Source: Methanosarcinaceae archaeon
Lineage (GTDB): Archaea; Halobacteriota; Methanosarcinia; Methanosarcinales; Methanosarcinaceae
Direction: 5' to 3'
NCBI GenBank assembly: GCA_017613335.1
Contig: JAGAEB010000129.1
Coordinates: forward strand, 1 to 9,585
Length of the DNA: 9,585 nucleotides
Shown: positions 1 through 6,680 of the stretch, piece by piece
How positions within the stretch are numbered: the first letter of the stretch is position 1
Layout: the number at the start of each line of letters is the position of its first letter
Translations under genes and position numbers: made by a program
Notes under the pieces: generated by a model
Told to the model about the DNA's origin: nothing
Database searches by the model: none
The model's input: only the letters and a program-made list of their open reading frames with translations

Positions 1-136
1 CTTTTATCCTGCTCTGTCTCTCCTCATTCTCTGTCTTTTATCCTGCTCTGTCTCTCCTCATTCTCTGTCTTTTATCCTGCTCTGTCTCTCCTCATTCTCT
101 GTCTTTTATCCTGCTCTGTCTCTCCTCATTCTCTGT
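1..136. repeat. 34-bp perfect tandem repeat, four copies
   Basis: Four identical 34-bp units start at 1, 35, 69 and 103. Each begins CTTTTATCCTGCTCTG and ends CATTCTCTGT. A fifth unit starts at 137 (CTTTTCTC) and diverges at once. The + strand is almost entirely pyrimidine. The first unit begins at base 1, so the array probably continues to the left. There are no spacers, so it is not a CRISPR. Perfect identity suggests recent expansion by slippage or recombination. It may also serve as a U-rich termination zone for an upstream gene, but that is inference. Confidence 0.97.
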
Positions 137-217
137 CTTTTCTCACCCGCATGTCCTCTTTTTTTGACTGTTTATCAATGACGGTTGACGCAGATCAGGT
201 CTCCCGATTCAGATTGG

Positions 218-225
218 TTTATATA
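218..225 (+). promoter_or_regulatory. TATA box for the UbiA-family gene
   Basis: TTTATATA matches the archaeal TATA box. Initiation about 25 bases downstream falls near 245-250, giving a leader of about 25 nt before the ATG at 274. This box decides the start: the upstream in-frame ATG at 151 would lie before the promoter. Confidence 0.7.
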
Positions 226-273
226 TCTTGCGTGTCATTGTGCCACGTCTTGAATTGTCAGCAGTTGATATTT

Positions 274-1260
274 ATGGCAGGTTCACTCAGCGAAATCGTC
301 AAAGCATACATTCGGATGCTGCGTCCGGAGATCTCTTTTATGGATATAACGCTCCCGGCGTCGGCAGCCATGCTGTCTTATTATTTCATGACATCACTGA
401 CCGGTGATCCGTCATTCCCGCCTCTGATCCCGTTCCTTCTGGCAACGATCGGCGGTTATTTCGCCATTACCAGTTCCTACGTTTTCAACGACTGCTTCGA
501 CGTCGACATCGATGAGATCAATCTGCCCGACAGACCGCTGCCGGCAGGCGTCGTTTCCCGCAGATCGGCCATTATCTACGCATCTGTGCTCGCCGTCACC
601 TCAGCGCTCATCTCTGCCTGGCTGAGCATTGAATCCTTTACCGTCCTTGTCATCGCGGTCGCCGTGATCACGCTCTATTCCTGGTACTTCAAGCGCAATA
701 CGCCGTTCAGCTTCCTGCCGGTCGGCGTCGCTTACGGCCTTGTCCCGATCGGCATCTGGCTGGCGTTCGTGCCGGCAGGCATTCTCGTGCCGGTCCCGGA
801 AGGGATTCCGCCGGAATATCTGACATCCGGCTTTTTCATGCCGCTCCCGGCGATCTTCTTCGGTCTCATGATCTGCATGACCGACTGGGGATTCACGCTC
901 GCAGGCGTCTGCCGCGACGTCGTCGGCGATAAACTCCGCGGCGCGCCGACGCTTCCCGTGACGTACGGCATTCCCAAAACATCCGTTTTCATCATGATCA
1001 TCTGGATCATCGGCATCATCCTGTCGATGGCGATCGGCATCAGCGCAAAACTCGGACCGATCTATTTCGCGGCAGCCCTTCTCTCAGGCCTGTGGATGCT
1101 CCGCAAATGTTACAGCTTCATCAAAAACCCGGAACCGGCCCTCGGCGGAAAACTGTTCGTCAACGGCTCGAATTACCGCGGGATCATGTTCTCCGCCATG
1201 ATCATCGACATCATCGTCAATGTGCTTTTCAGCAGTTATCATGACATCCTCTGGCAATGA
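274..1260 (+). CDS. UbiA-family integral membrane prenyltransferase
   Basis: This is a 328-residue membrane protein of the UbiA superfamily, which transfers a prenyl chain from an isoprenoid diphosphate to an acceptor within the membrane. The first Mg-diphosphate motif is clear: N72-D73-x-x-D76 with D78 and D80, followed by the family's LPDRPLPAG stretch. The second Asp-rich motif is D215-V-V-G-D219. Hydrophobic segments cover most of residues 22-325, consistent with 8-9 helices. I chose the ATG at 274 because a good TATA box lies at 218-225; the same frame is open from an ATG at 151, but those 41 residues are not family-like. No strong ribosome binding site is visible. Archaeal members include digeranylgeranylglyceryl phosphate synthase (membrane lipid synthesis) and several quinone- or heme-type homologues. 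The second half (FKRNTPFSFLPVGVAYG) does not obviously match the lipid enzyme, so the substrate is left open. It appears to be transcribed alone. Confidence 0.88.
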   Translation: MAGSLSEIVKAYIRMLRPEISFMDITLPASAAMLSYYFMTSLTGDPSFPPLIPFLLATIGGYFAITSSYVFNDCFDVDIDEINLPDRPLPAGVVSRRSAIIYASVLAVTSALISAWLSIESFTVLVIAVAVITLYSWYFKRNTPFSFLPVGVAYGLVPIGIWLAFVPAGILVPVPEGIPPEYLTSGFFMPLPAIFFGLMICMTDWGFTLAGVCRDVVGDKLRGAPTLPVTYGIPKTSVFIMIIWIIGIILSMAIGISAKLGPIYFAAALLSGLWMLRKCYSFIKNPEPALGGKLFVNGSNYRGIMFSAMIIDIIVNVLFSSYHDILWQ

Positions 1261-1619
1261 TGCCGCAGGACGGTCATTTATATGATCTTATATATCCCTC
1301 AGTTATTACAGGATTTTATACCTCGGCTGTCATACGAATTATATCTGCGGGGGTTATCTCTCCTGTTAATTTTTTAACATCATTGGTTATTATTCCTCCG
1401 ATCAGCAAAAGTGTTAAATCATGAGATGACCGTTATCTGATAACTGATATGTGTATCATATGCCTTCATATATTCCGGTCATGACCGGCCGGCCTCGTTT
1501 TCTTTATTTCTTTATCCCTCATTTCTATCCCTATCATCTATCACCGCATCCGCCGAAGGGTCTGTCGTATATGTTTCCGGCGCTGTTCTTTCCCGGGCGG
1601 ATGCAAGGACAAAAAGATC
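1261..1619. other. Intergenic region upstream of citrate synthase
   Basis: No ORF is convincing in these 359 bases. The region holds TATA-like sequences right after the UbiA stop (TTTATATG 1277-1284, CTTATATATC 1287-1296), a GTTAA-TTTT-TTAAC hairpin at 1365-1378, the dyad cluster at 1432-1494 described separately, and a pyrimidine-rich tract at 1495-1550. A TATA-like GTATATGTT at 1567-1575 would place initiation near 1595, just before the citrate synthase start. Another candidate box is CATATATT around 1467-1474. Confidence 0.6.
1432..1494. promoter_or_regulatory. Cluster of contiguous inverted repeats (possible operators)
   Basis: Five short inverted repeats lie almost end to end. They are GTTATC-T-GATAAC (1432-1444), TGATA-TGTG-TATCA (1445-1458), TATG-CCTT-CATA (1459-1470), the perfect 14-bp palindrome CCGGTCATGACCGG (1475-1488), and GGCCGGCC (1487-1494). 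The sites differ from each other, so this is not one repeated operator. The cluster overlaps one candidate TATA element and lies about 70-130 bases upstream of another. A regulatory role for citrate synthase is plausible; short arms in AT-rich DNA can also arise by chance. Confidence 0.4.
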
Positions 1620-3020
1620 ATGGAATCTGAATACAACATTTCACCCGCGATTCTGAAATCTTTATGCGGCGAATATCTGAAAAACAACCGGATCACACCG
1701 CAGGAATATGAATGCTACAATGTGAAACGCGGTCTCAGAAACCCGGACGGCAGCGGCGTCGTCGCCGGACTGACTCATATCTGCAACGTCCACGGCTATG
1801 TCCTGGACGAAGGCGATCTTTTCCCGGTCGAAGGCGAGCTGACCTACCGCGGCTACGACATCTGTGATCTCGTCAATGCGTGCGTCGCTGAAAACAGATA
1901 CGGCTTTGAAGAAGTCGTCTGGCTCCTTCTCATGGGGAATCTGCCGACCGCAGAACAGCTCGACCTTTTTGACAGAACGATCGCCGGATGCCGCGACCTG
2001 CCCGAGAATTTCCTCGGCGACATCATCATGAGAAAACCGTCTCCCGATGTCATGAACATGATGGCGCGGGGTGTTCTGGCGCTTTATGCCTACGACAGTT
2101 CTCCGGAAGACACGTCTATTGAGAATGTTATGAAACAGTCGATCCGGATCATTGCCCGCATGCCTTCGCTCATGATCAGCGCCTATCTGGCCAAAATGCT
2201 CAAAGAAGGCGAACAATCGATCAACTACACGATCTGCCGGAGCCACTCGACGGCCGAAGCAATCCTCTATGCGCTCCGGCCCGATCATCAGTTCACGCCC
2301 GAGGAAGCCCATCTCCTCGACATCTGTCTGATGCTCCATGCCGATCACGGCGGCGGCAACAATTCCGCTTTTACGACGCGTGTCCTCTCGTCCTCCGGGA
2401 CCGATACCTACGCCGCTATCTCCGCCGCTATCGGCTCTCTCAAAGGACCCCGCCACGGCGGCGCCAATGCCAAGGTCAACGAGATGATCCGCTACATCAA
2501 AGAAGGCGTCAAAGACTGGTATGACGACCGCGAGATCACGGAATTCCTGAAAAAGATCATGAGAAAGGAAGCAGGTGACGGATCAGGCCTGATCTACGGC
2601 ATGGGACACGCCGTCTACACGCTCTCCGACCCGCGTGCGATCATCCTGCGCGAAAACGCCCGCAGCCTGGCCCAGATCAAAGGCATGGGCGACGAGTTCC
2701 ATCTCCTCGAAGCCATCGAAAGACTGGCACCGGACGTCTTCTATGAAATGAAAGGCCGCGGAAAGATCATCTGCGCCAACGTCGACCTGTATTCAGGATT
2801 CGTCTACCGCTCCCTCGGGATTCCCGAAGATCTCTTCACGCCGCTCTTCTCCGTCTCAAGAGTCTCCGGCTGGTGCGCCCACCGCATCGAAGAACTCCTC
2901 ACAGGCGGCAGGATCATCCGTCCCGCTTACAAATCTCTCGCCAAATCCGCGCAGTATCTCCCGCTCAAAGACAGGACATTCGACATCGAAGCCGGCAGCG
3001 GCAATGAAAAAGAAGACTGA
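1620..3020 (+). CDS. gltA: Citrate synthase (Si type)
   Basis: This 466-residue enzyme condenses acetyl-CoA with oxaloacetate to citrate, the entry to the oxidative branch leading to 2-oxoglutarate and glutamate. The catalytic landmarks are present: H243 in LHADHGGGNNSAF, catalytic H279 in GPRHGGAN, H330 in YGMGHAVY, the catalytic Asp D389 in ANVDLYSG, and substrate-binding arginines R414 (SVSRVSG) and R422 (AHRIEEL). The N-terminal ELTYRGYDI at about 73-81 is also typical. The sequence is somewhat longer than the compact archaeal enzymes of about 380 residues, with an N-terminal extension of about 45 residues. To me it resembles the long forms found in anaerobic Firmicutes, so lateral transfer is possible but untested. 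The ATG at 1620 follows AAGGA (1605-1609) at 10 bases and a TATA-like element at 1567-1575. A 2-methylcitrate or closely related synthase activity cannot be excluded. A strong hairpin follows at 3126-3156. Confidence 0.93.
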   Translation: MESEYNISPAILKSLCGEYLKNNRITPQEYECYNVKRGLRNPDGSGVVAGLTHICNVHGYVLDEGDLFPVEGELTYRGYDICDLVNACVAENRYGFEEVVWLLLMGNLPTAEQLDLFDRTIAGCRDLPENFLGDIIMRKPSPDVMNMMARGVLALYAYDSSPEDTSIENVMKQSIRIIARMPSLMISAYLAKMLKEGEQSINYTICRSHSTAEAILYALRPDHQFTPEEAHLLDICLMLHADHGGGNNSAFTTRVLSSSGTDTYAAISAAIGSLKGPRHGGANAKVNEMIRYIKEGVKDWYDDREITEFLKKIMRKEAGDGSGLIYGMGHAVYTLSDPRAIILRENARSLAQIKGMGDEFHLLEAIERLAPDVFYEMKGRGKIICANVDLYSGFVYRSLGIPEDLFTPLFSVSRVSGWCAHRIEELLTGGRIIRPAYKSLAKSAQYLPLKDRTFDIEAGSGNEKED

Positions 3021-3125
3021 CCTGATGCAGCTGACCGAATGCATCTGACCGGATGCATCTGACAGATTCAGCCGGATGATCGGGACAGCAGGCTGAAAAA
3101 ATCTGTCTGATGACCGGAAAAACAT
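3021..3125. other. 3' flank of citrate synthase with 14-bp duplication
   Basis: This stretch has no gene. It contains two adjacent 14-bp units, CTGACCGAATGCAT (3031-3044) and CTGACCGGATGCAT (3045-3058), followed by a third CTGACA. CTGA motifs keep recurring to 3110. It is probably the 3' untranslated part of the citrate synthase message. Confidence 0.6.
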
Positions 3126-3156
3126 ATTCCCTGAACCCGTAACACGTTCAGGGAAT
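3126..3156 (+). terminator. Hairpin terminator after citrate synthase
   Basis: A perfect 11-bp stem, ATTCCCTGAAC (3126-3136) with GTTCAGGGAAT (3146-3156), encloses a 9-base loop. It is followed by CTCTGTTTTCTCC. It lies about 105 bases after the stop codon. It may terminate transcription or stabilise the 3' end of the message. Confidence 0.75.
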
Positions 3157-3198
3157 CTCTGTTTTCTCCGTGTTTCATAAACCGGCGATCTTCTTTTC

Positions 3199-3325
3199 CT
3201 GATCATTTTTCTGATTCCTTTCTGATTTTTCCTGATCCTTTTCTGATTCTTTTCCCGATCCTTTTCTGACTCTTTTCCTGATCCTTTTCTGATCCTTTTC
3301 TGATCCTTTTCTGATTCTTTCTCAG
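3199..3325. repeat. Degenerate 11-bp tandem repeat (TTTTCTGATCC)
   Basis: About eleven units of a TTTTCTGATCC-like sequence run in tandem. The central copies are nearly identical, and the edges drift to CTGATTC, CCGATCC and CTGACTC with 11-13 bp spacing. The + strand is strongly T-rich and C-rich. The open frame on the minus strand across it (lysine/arginine/serine-rich) is a product of composition. The repeat ends about 35 bases before the gpmI promoter and may act as a U-rich termination zone. Confidence 0.9.
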
Positions 3326-3358
3326 ACCCGATCTATGATCTTTCATCATGTTACATAC

Positions 3359-3371
3359 TTTTTTTAATATT
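3359..3371 (+). promoter_or_regulatory. Promoter of the phosphoglycerate mutase gene
   Basis: An AT-rich TTTTTTTAATATT element is centred about 27 bases before the ATG at 3393. That spacing predicts a transcript starting at or next to the start codon, a leaderless message, and there is no ribosome binding site. It also argues against the in-frame ATG at 3348, which lies upstream of the box. Confidence 0.6.
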
Positions 3372-3392
3372 CCCCGCCTTGTCTCCGGCATT

Positions 3393-4964
3393 ATGACTCC
3401 GAAACCTGTGATTCTCATGATCCTTGACGGATGGGGCTACGCCGAACCGTCCCCGGGAAATGCGGTGACACTTGCCGAAACGCCCAATCTGGACGGCCTC
3501 ATCAGAAAATATCCGTGGTCTCTCAACAGAGCCTCCGGAAAGGCGGTCGGTCTGCCGGAAGGGCAGATGGGAAATTCCGAAGTCGGCCATATGAACATCG
3601 GCGCAGGCCGCATCGTCTATCAGGATCTGACACTCATCGACAAAGAGATCGAAGACGGTTCGTTCTTCACAAATCCCGTCCTGCTCAAAGCCGTCCGCGA
3701 CGCCGGCAAAGAACATGCGCTCCACCTGATGGGACTTTTCTCTCACGGCGGCGTCCACAGCAGTCTTTTCCATCTGGAAGGCCTTGTGAAGCTGGCGCAC
3801 AGGGAAGGCATTTCAGAAGTATACATCCACGCCTTCGGAGACGGCCGCGACGTGCCGCCCCTGACGATCAGGAACGATCTGAAAGAATTCGACGACTTCC
3901 TTAAAAAAGAAGGATGCGGCGAGCTGGCTTCCGTGACCGGCAGATATTACGCCATGGACCGTGACAGACGCTGGGACCGCACGCAGAAAGCCTACGATGC
4001 GCTGACGCTCGGATCAGGCGTTCAGGCAGAAGGCTTTTCAGGCGCTCTTGACGCTCTTGAAAGATCGATCGAAGGCGGCGAAACGGACGAATTCATCCGC
4101 CCGATCGTCATCACGAAAAACGGAAAGCCTGCAGGCCTGATCAGAGACGGCGACAGTGTCATCTTTTTCAATTTCAGGCCGGATCGGGCCCGCCAGCTGA
4201 CAAGAGCGCTGACAGATCCTGACTTTGACGGCTTCGTCAGAGAAAAAACAGTGCGGGTCAATTTCGTCTGCATGACGACATATGATGAAACGATGAATCT
4301 GCCGGTCGCCTACCCGCCCAAAGACCTTAAAAACACGCTCGACGAGATCCTGTCAAAAGCGGGTAAAAAACAGCTGCGCATCGCAGAAACGGAAAAATAC
4401 GCCCACGTGACGTTCTTTTTCAACGGCGGCGTCGAAGAACCCGCCGGCGGCGAAGACAGGATCCTCATCCCTTCCCCGAAAGTGGCGACTTATGATCTTC
4501 AGCCGGAAATGAGCGCCTACCTCGTTGCCGACAGACTCGTCTCCGAGATCGGAAAAGGCATTTATGACGTCATCATCGTCAATTTCGCCAACATGGATAT
4601 GGTCGGCCATACCGGAAGCATTCCGGCCGCCGTCAAAGCCGTCGAAGCCGTCGATGAATGTGTCGGCCGCGTCGTTGATGCTGCGGAAAAATCAGGCGGC
4701 GTCTGCCTGATCACGGCCGATCACGGAAATGCCGAGTGCATGATCAATCCTGAAACCGGCGGACCGCACACGGCGCACACGACAAACCCCGTCCGGCTCA
4801 TCTATGCTGATCCGTCAAATCTCGATGATGATGCCCCGAACGGTCTTAAAAAGATCATCACGGACGGCCGCCTCTGCGATCTTGCGCCGACGATCCTTGA
4901 GATCCTCGGCATGGAACAGCCGCCTGAGATGACGGGTACATCCCTTCTCCGGAAATCTGAATGA
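3393..4964 (+). CDS. gpmI: 2,3-bisphosphoglycerate-independent phosphoglycerate mutase
   Basis: This 523-residue enzyme interconverts 3- and 2-phosphoglycerate in glycolysis and gluconeogenesis without a bisphosphoglycerate cofactor. It belongs to the alkaline phosphatase superfamily and uses two Mn ions and a phospho-serine intermediate. Metal and catalytic residues are all visible: D12 in ILDGWG, catalytic S62 in GNSEVGHMNIG, H118 in FSHGGVHS, D150-G-R-D153, R185, R191, R262 and R265 in NFRPDRARQ, K335 in EKYAH, D402 and H406 in NMDMVGHTG, D443-H444 in TADHGN, and H462. The spacing is nearly identical to the well-studied Bacillus-type enzyme, and the length fits the usual 510-520. This is the long bacterial-type form, not the shorter archaeal ApgM of about 400 residues. 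I set the start at the second in-frame ATG because the protein then begins with the family's PVILMILDGWG and lies 27 bases after the promoter element. The gene stands alone and is followed by a hairpin. Confidence 0.95.
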   Translation: MTPKPVILMILDGWGYAEPSPGNAVTLAETPNLDGLIRKYPWSLNRASGKAVGLPEGQMGNSEVGHMNIGAGRIVYQDLTLIDKEIEDGSFFTNPVLLKAVRDAGKEHALHLMGLFSHGGVHSSLFHLEGLVKLAHREGISEVYIHAFGDGRDVPPLTIRNDLKEFDDFLKKEGCGELASVTGRYYAMDRDRRWDRTQKAYDALTLGSGVQAEGFSGALDALERSIEGGETDEFIRPIVITKNGKPAGLIRDGDSVIFFNFRPDRARQLTRALTDPDFDGFVREKTVRVNFVCMTTYDETMNLPVAYPPKDLKNTLDEILSKAGKKQLRIAETEKYAHVTFFFNGGVEEPAGGEDRILIPSPKVATYDLQPEMSAYLVADRLVSEIGKGIYDVIIVNFANMDMVGHTGSIPAAVKAVEAVDECVGRVVDAAEKSGGVCLITADHGNAECMINPETGGPHTAHTTNPVRLIYADPSNLDDDAPNGLKKIITDGRLCDLAPTILEILGMEQPPEMTGTSLLRKSE

Positions 4965-4984
4965 CAACACGTTATCCGGCACGG

Positions 4985-5020
4985 ACGGCGCGGCCCGGGC
5001 TTTTCCGGAAGCGCGCCGTT
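4985..5020 (+). terminator. Hairpin terminator after gpmI
   Basis: Outer arms ACGGCGC (4985-4991) and GCGCCGT (5013-5019) enclose an inner stem GCTT/AAGC (4999-5002 with 5009-5012), with an unpaired bulge at 4992-4998. A short T run follows (5019-5021). The structure starts 20 bases after the gpmI stop and is far more GC-rich than its surroundings. Confidence 0.6.
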
Positions 5021-5057
5021 TCCGGCCGCCGTACCGAAAAAACGCTTTGAGAGAATG

Positions 5058-5065
5058 TTTATATA
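5058..5065 (+). promoter_or_regulatory. TATA box upstream of aIF5A
   Basis: TTTATATA is a canonical archaeal TATA box. Initiation is expected near 5085-5090, leaving a leader of about 215 nt before the aIF5A ATG. A weaker AT-rich stretch at 5224-5240 could be a second, closer promoter. Confidence 0.65.
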
Positions 5066-5084
5066 GTATCATCTTAATTGAAGA

Positions 5085-5302
5085 CTGCTTTGGTTTCAGA
5101 AAATTATCATCAATGACTCCGGAAAACCGTTTCAGGTGGTCTTCCGATGTCGCTTTTGAGAGCGGCTGTCTTTTCGCTGTTGCGCCCCTGCTGCCGGCGT
5201 CATTTATTCTGAATCTTTATCAAATTACTTATTTCATATTTCACACGGGCTTTTCCGTATACGTTTTCAGTACGGGCCCTCATCTCCGCGGAGGAGTTTT
5301 TA
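5085..5302 (+). other. Long leader of the aIF5A message
   Basis: No protein of known type is encoded here; an open frame from 5047 overlaps the aIF5A start and is not credible. Possible pairings include AAGAC (near 5090) with GTCTT (near 5140), AGCG/CGCT (5161-5164 with 5175-5178) and ACGG/CCGT (5245-5248 with 5255-5258). Next to the start, the palindrome CTCCGCGGAG (5284-5293) overlaps the ribosome binding site GGAGGAG (5290-5296), so the site could be masked by CTCC. The promoter might instead serve a separate small RNA. Confidence 0.35.
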
Positions 5303-5689
5303 ATGAAAGAACAAGTTGAAATGAAAGACCTTAAAGAAGGAAGATATGTCATCATTGACGACGAAGCATGCATCATCAAAAGCATTTCCAAATCCAAGCC
5401 GGGAAAACACGGCGCCGCAAAAGCAAGAGTCGACGCCATCGGTGTTTTTGACAACCAGAAGCGCTCCATCGTCGGTTCCGTTGCCACCAAGATCTACGTT
5501 CCGATCGTTGAAAGAAAGAACGCACAGGTCGTCACCATCTCCGGAAACGTCGTCCAGTTAATGGATCTTGATGACTTCAACACTTTCGAGATTCCGCTGC
5601 CGGAAGAATACAAAGACAAGATCAAAGAAGGCGACGAGATCACTTACCTCATGGCTCTTGACAAAGTCAAGATCGACATGAGAATGTAA
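5303..5689 (+). CDS. Translation factor aIF5A (hypusine-containing)
   Basis: This 128-residue protein is the archaeal counterpart of eIF5A and bacterial EF-P. It binds near the ribosomal E site and helps peptide-bond formation at stalling sequences. The modification loop SKSKPGKHGAAKAR is intact, with K35 in PGKHG as the lysine converted to hypusine or deoxyhypusine. The N-terminal SH3-like domain spans about residues 1-68, and the C-terminal OB-fold runs from about 70 to the end (IVERKNAQVV to DKVKIDM). The length is normal for archaea. The start is fixed by GAGGAG (5291-5296) six bases before the ATG. No deoxyhypusine synthase or agmatinase gene lies nearby in this window. A 12-bp hairpin follows 60 bases after the stop, so it is probably monocistronic. 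Confidence 0.97.
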   Translation: MKEQVEMKDLKEGRYVIIDDEACIIKSISKSKPGKHGAAKARVDAIGVFDNQKRSIVGSVATKIYVPIVERKNAQVVTISGNVVQLMDLDDFNTFEIPLPEEYKDKIKEGDEITYLMALDKVKIDMRM

Positions 5690-5750
5690 GCCCGTCTCTG
5701 AGCATTGCCGGCATTCGTCAGCATTCAGCATTGACCGATATGTGATATCA

Positions 5751-5785
5751 TCAGAACACCGGAGTCTGCGGTCTCCGGCTTCTGA
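5751..5785 (+). terminator. Hairpin terminator after aIF5A
   Basis: Two stacked perfect stems, TCAGAA/TTCTGA (5751-5756 with 5780-5785) and CCGGAG/CTCCGG (5759-5764 with 5773-5778), are separated by a small internal loop. The palindrome TCTGATCAGA follows directly at 5781-5790, and CTGATCAG recurs at 5805-5812. The structure lies 60 bases after the stop. Confidence 0.65.
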
Positions 5786-5845
5786 TCAGATATTTCCGGA
5801 TGTTCTGATCAGGATATTCAGAACGGTTCTGATGTTTCTGATCTC

Positions 5846-5996
5846 CCGGTCCGGATATTCTGAACGTTTCTGATCTTTCGGTTTTTCCGGTCCGGATATT
5901 CTGAACGTTTCTGATCTTTCGGTTTTTCCGGTCCGGATATCTGAACGTTTCTGATCTTTCGGTTTTTCCGGTCCGGATATCTGAACGTTTCTGATG
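5846..5996. repeat. 41-bp tandem repeat, about 3.7 copies
   Basis: Units start at 5846, 5887, 5928 and 5968, giving lengths of 41, 41 and 40 bp plus a partial copy. Each begins CCGGTCCGGATAT, has CTGAACGTTTCTGATCTTTC in the middle and ends in GGTTTTT. Copies 3 and 4 lack one T after GATAT. TCTGAT-rich degenerate sequence precedes the array from 5780. The non-coding stretch continues to the next promoter near 6137. The 98-codon minus-strand frame across it is not a gene. Confidence 0.95.
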
Positions 5997-6136
5997 TTCT
6001 GATGTTTTTTTCGGGAACCGGTTTTTCCTGTCTTCAGTCTCTGTCATTCGGGCGGGCTGCTCGCCTTTTTTTATATTTTCACGTTTTCATGTTTTTTCCG
6101 GATGACCTGATCTTTCCGGAATTTTGAGGACGTAAA

Positions 6137-6150
6137 CTATATATTTAAAA
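6137..6150 (+). promoter_or_regulatory. TATA box for the DUF5350-like gene and its leader
   Basis: CTATATATTTAAAA is a strong archaeal TATA element. Initiation is expected near 6168-6172, about 200 bases upstream of the small gene at 6372. Confidence 0.65.
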
Positions 6151-6171
6151 AATGACGTTACTAACCCTCTG

Positions 6172-6356
6172 CAAATCAGGATAAGATATTAAGATACTAT
6201 CTGCTGATCGTCTGTCGGTCACCTGTCCTGAGAATGCATTCCAAGTCGGCGGACAGGAAGATCGTTACCCCGCGACAGGGGACAGCAAAAATCCATCATG
6301 ATCATCCGGTTTATCTGTTGATATTATCCGGCAACGACTGATCTATTCAAACACTC
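6172..6356 (+). promoter_or_regulatory. Structured leader RNA upstream of the 57-aa gene
   Basis: The leader contains nested and competing stems. CCTGTCC (6222-6228) pairs with GGACAGG (6251-6257), around the palindrome GAATGCATTC (6232-6241). CTGTCG (6212-6217) pairs with CGACAG (6273-6278), enclosing the first stem. CCCC (6268-6271) pairs with GGGG (6278-6281). CTGTCC (6223-6228) can instead pair with GGACAG (6280-6285), which excludes the first arrangement. Such a layout fits a switching leader, or a small RNA that happens to precede the gene. I do not recognise it as a known riboswitch class. Confidence 0.4.
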
Positions 6357-6371
6357 ACAGGAGGCATGATT

Positions 6372-6545
6372 ATGGGAAAGACAGGCAGCATCGTCTGGGT
6401 TAAAGTCAAAGGAAGAAAAGGAAACGCCAAAAAAGTCGAGAACGGCCTGAGCGCCAAAGCTCACCCGGGACCGGCTCAGAGATTCACTTCTTCCGGACAC
6501 AAGAGAAGATACCTGAAGAGATCCCCGAAAGCCCTCGCAAAGTAA
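6372..6545 (+). CDS. Small basic protein, DUF5350-like
   Basis: This 57-residue protein is very rich in lysine, arginine and glycine. It has a VKVKGRKGNAKKV segment at residues 10-22, HPGPAQRFTSSG at 31-42 and a basic tail HKRRYLKRSPKALAK. It lacks membrane segments and cysteines. It resembles my recollection of DUF5350, a short family of unknown function in methanogens; that match is from memory and needs a profile search. Its composition resembles small ribosome- or nucleic-acid-binding proteins, an inference only. The start is the ATG at 6372: the strong ribosome binding site ACAGGAGG (6357-6364) is 7 bases before it and only 1 base before the in-frame ATG at 6366. It is transcribed from its own promoter behind a long structured leader and followed by a hairpin, which suggests a regulated, well-expressed gene. 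Confidence 0.85.
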   Translation: MGKTGSIVWVKVKGRKGNAKKVENGLSAKAHPGPAQRFTSSGHKRRYLKRSPKALAK

Positions 6546-6562
6546 GGCTTTCACATTCAGGA

Positions 6563-6580
6563 CGCCGGAGATTTCCGGCG
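6563..6580 (+). terminator. Hairpin terminator after the 57-aa gene
   Basis: A perfect 7-bp GC-rich stem, CGCCGGA (6563-6569) with TCCGGCG (6574-6580), has a four-base loop. It lies 18 bases after the stop. A second, tight dyad CTGTAC-CT-GTACAG follows at 6593-6606, and the long T-rich zone begins about 70 bases further on. Confidence 0.65.
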
Positions 6581-6680
6581 CAGTTGCGGCAGCTGTACCT
6601 GTACAGTCTGCTGCATATTTCCTTTGTCACATCATTCATTACCGGTTCAGGTCGGAAGCGCATTCCTGCCGCATTTTTTT

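Noticed and set aside
151..273. N-terminal extension of the UbiA frame from the ATG at 151
   Set aside because: The TATA box at 218-225 lies inside it, and the 41 residues do not look like the family.
1662..2456. Long minus-strand open frame within the citrate synthase gene
   Set aside because: It is the antisense shadow of a clearly conserved enzyme, driven by codon bias.
3348..3392. Extended start of the phosphoglycerate mutase at 3348
   Set aside because: It precedes the promoter element. The ATG at 3393 gives the family's normal N-terminus and length.
5751..6047. Minus-strand 98-codon frame over the 41-bp array
   Set aside because: It consists of repeat-derived K/R/T-rich sequence in a register that shifts with the 40- and 41-bp units.
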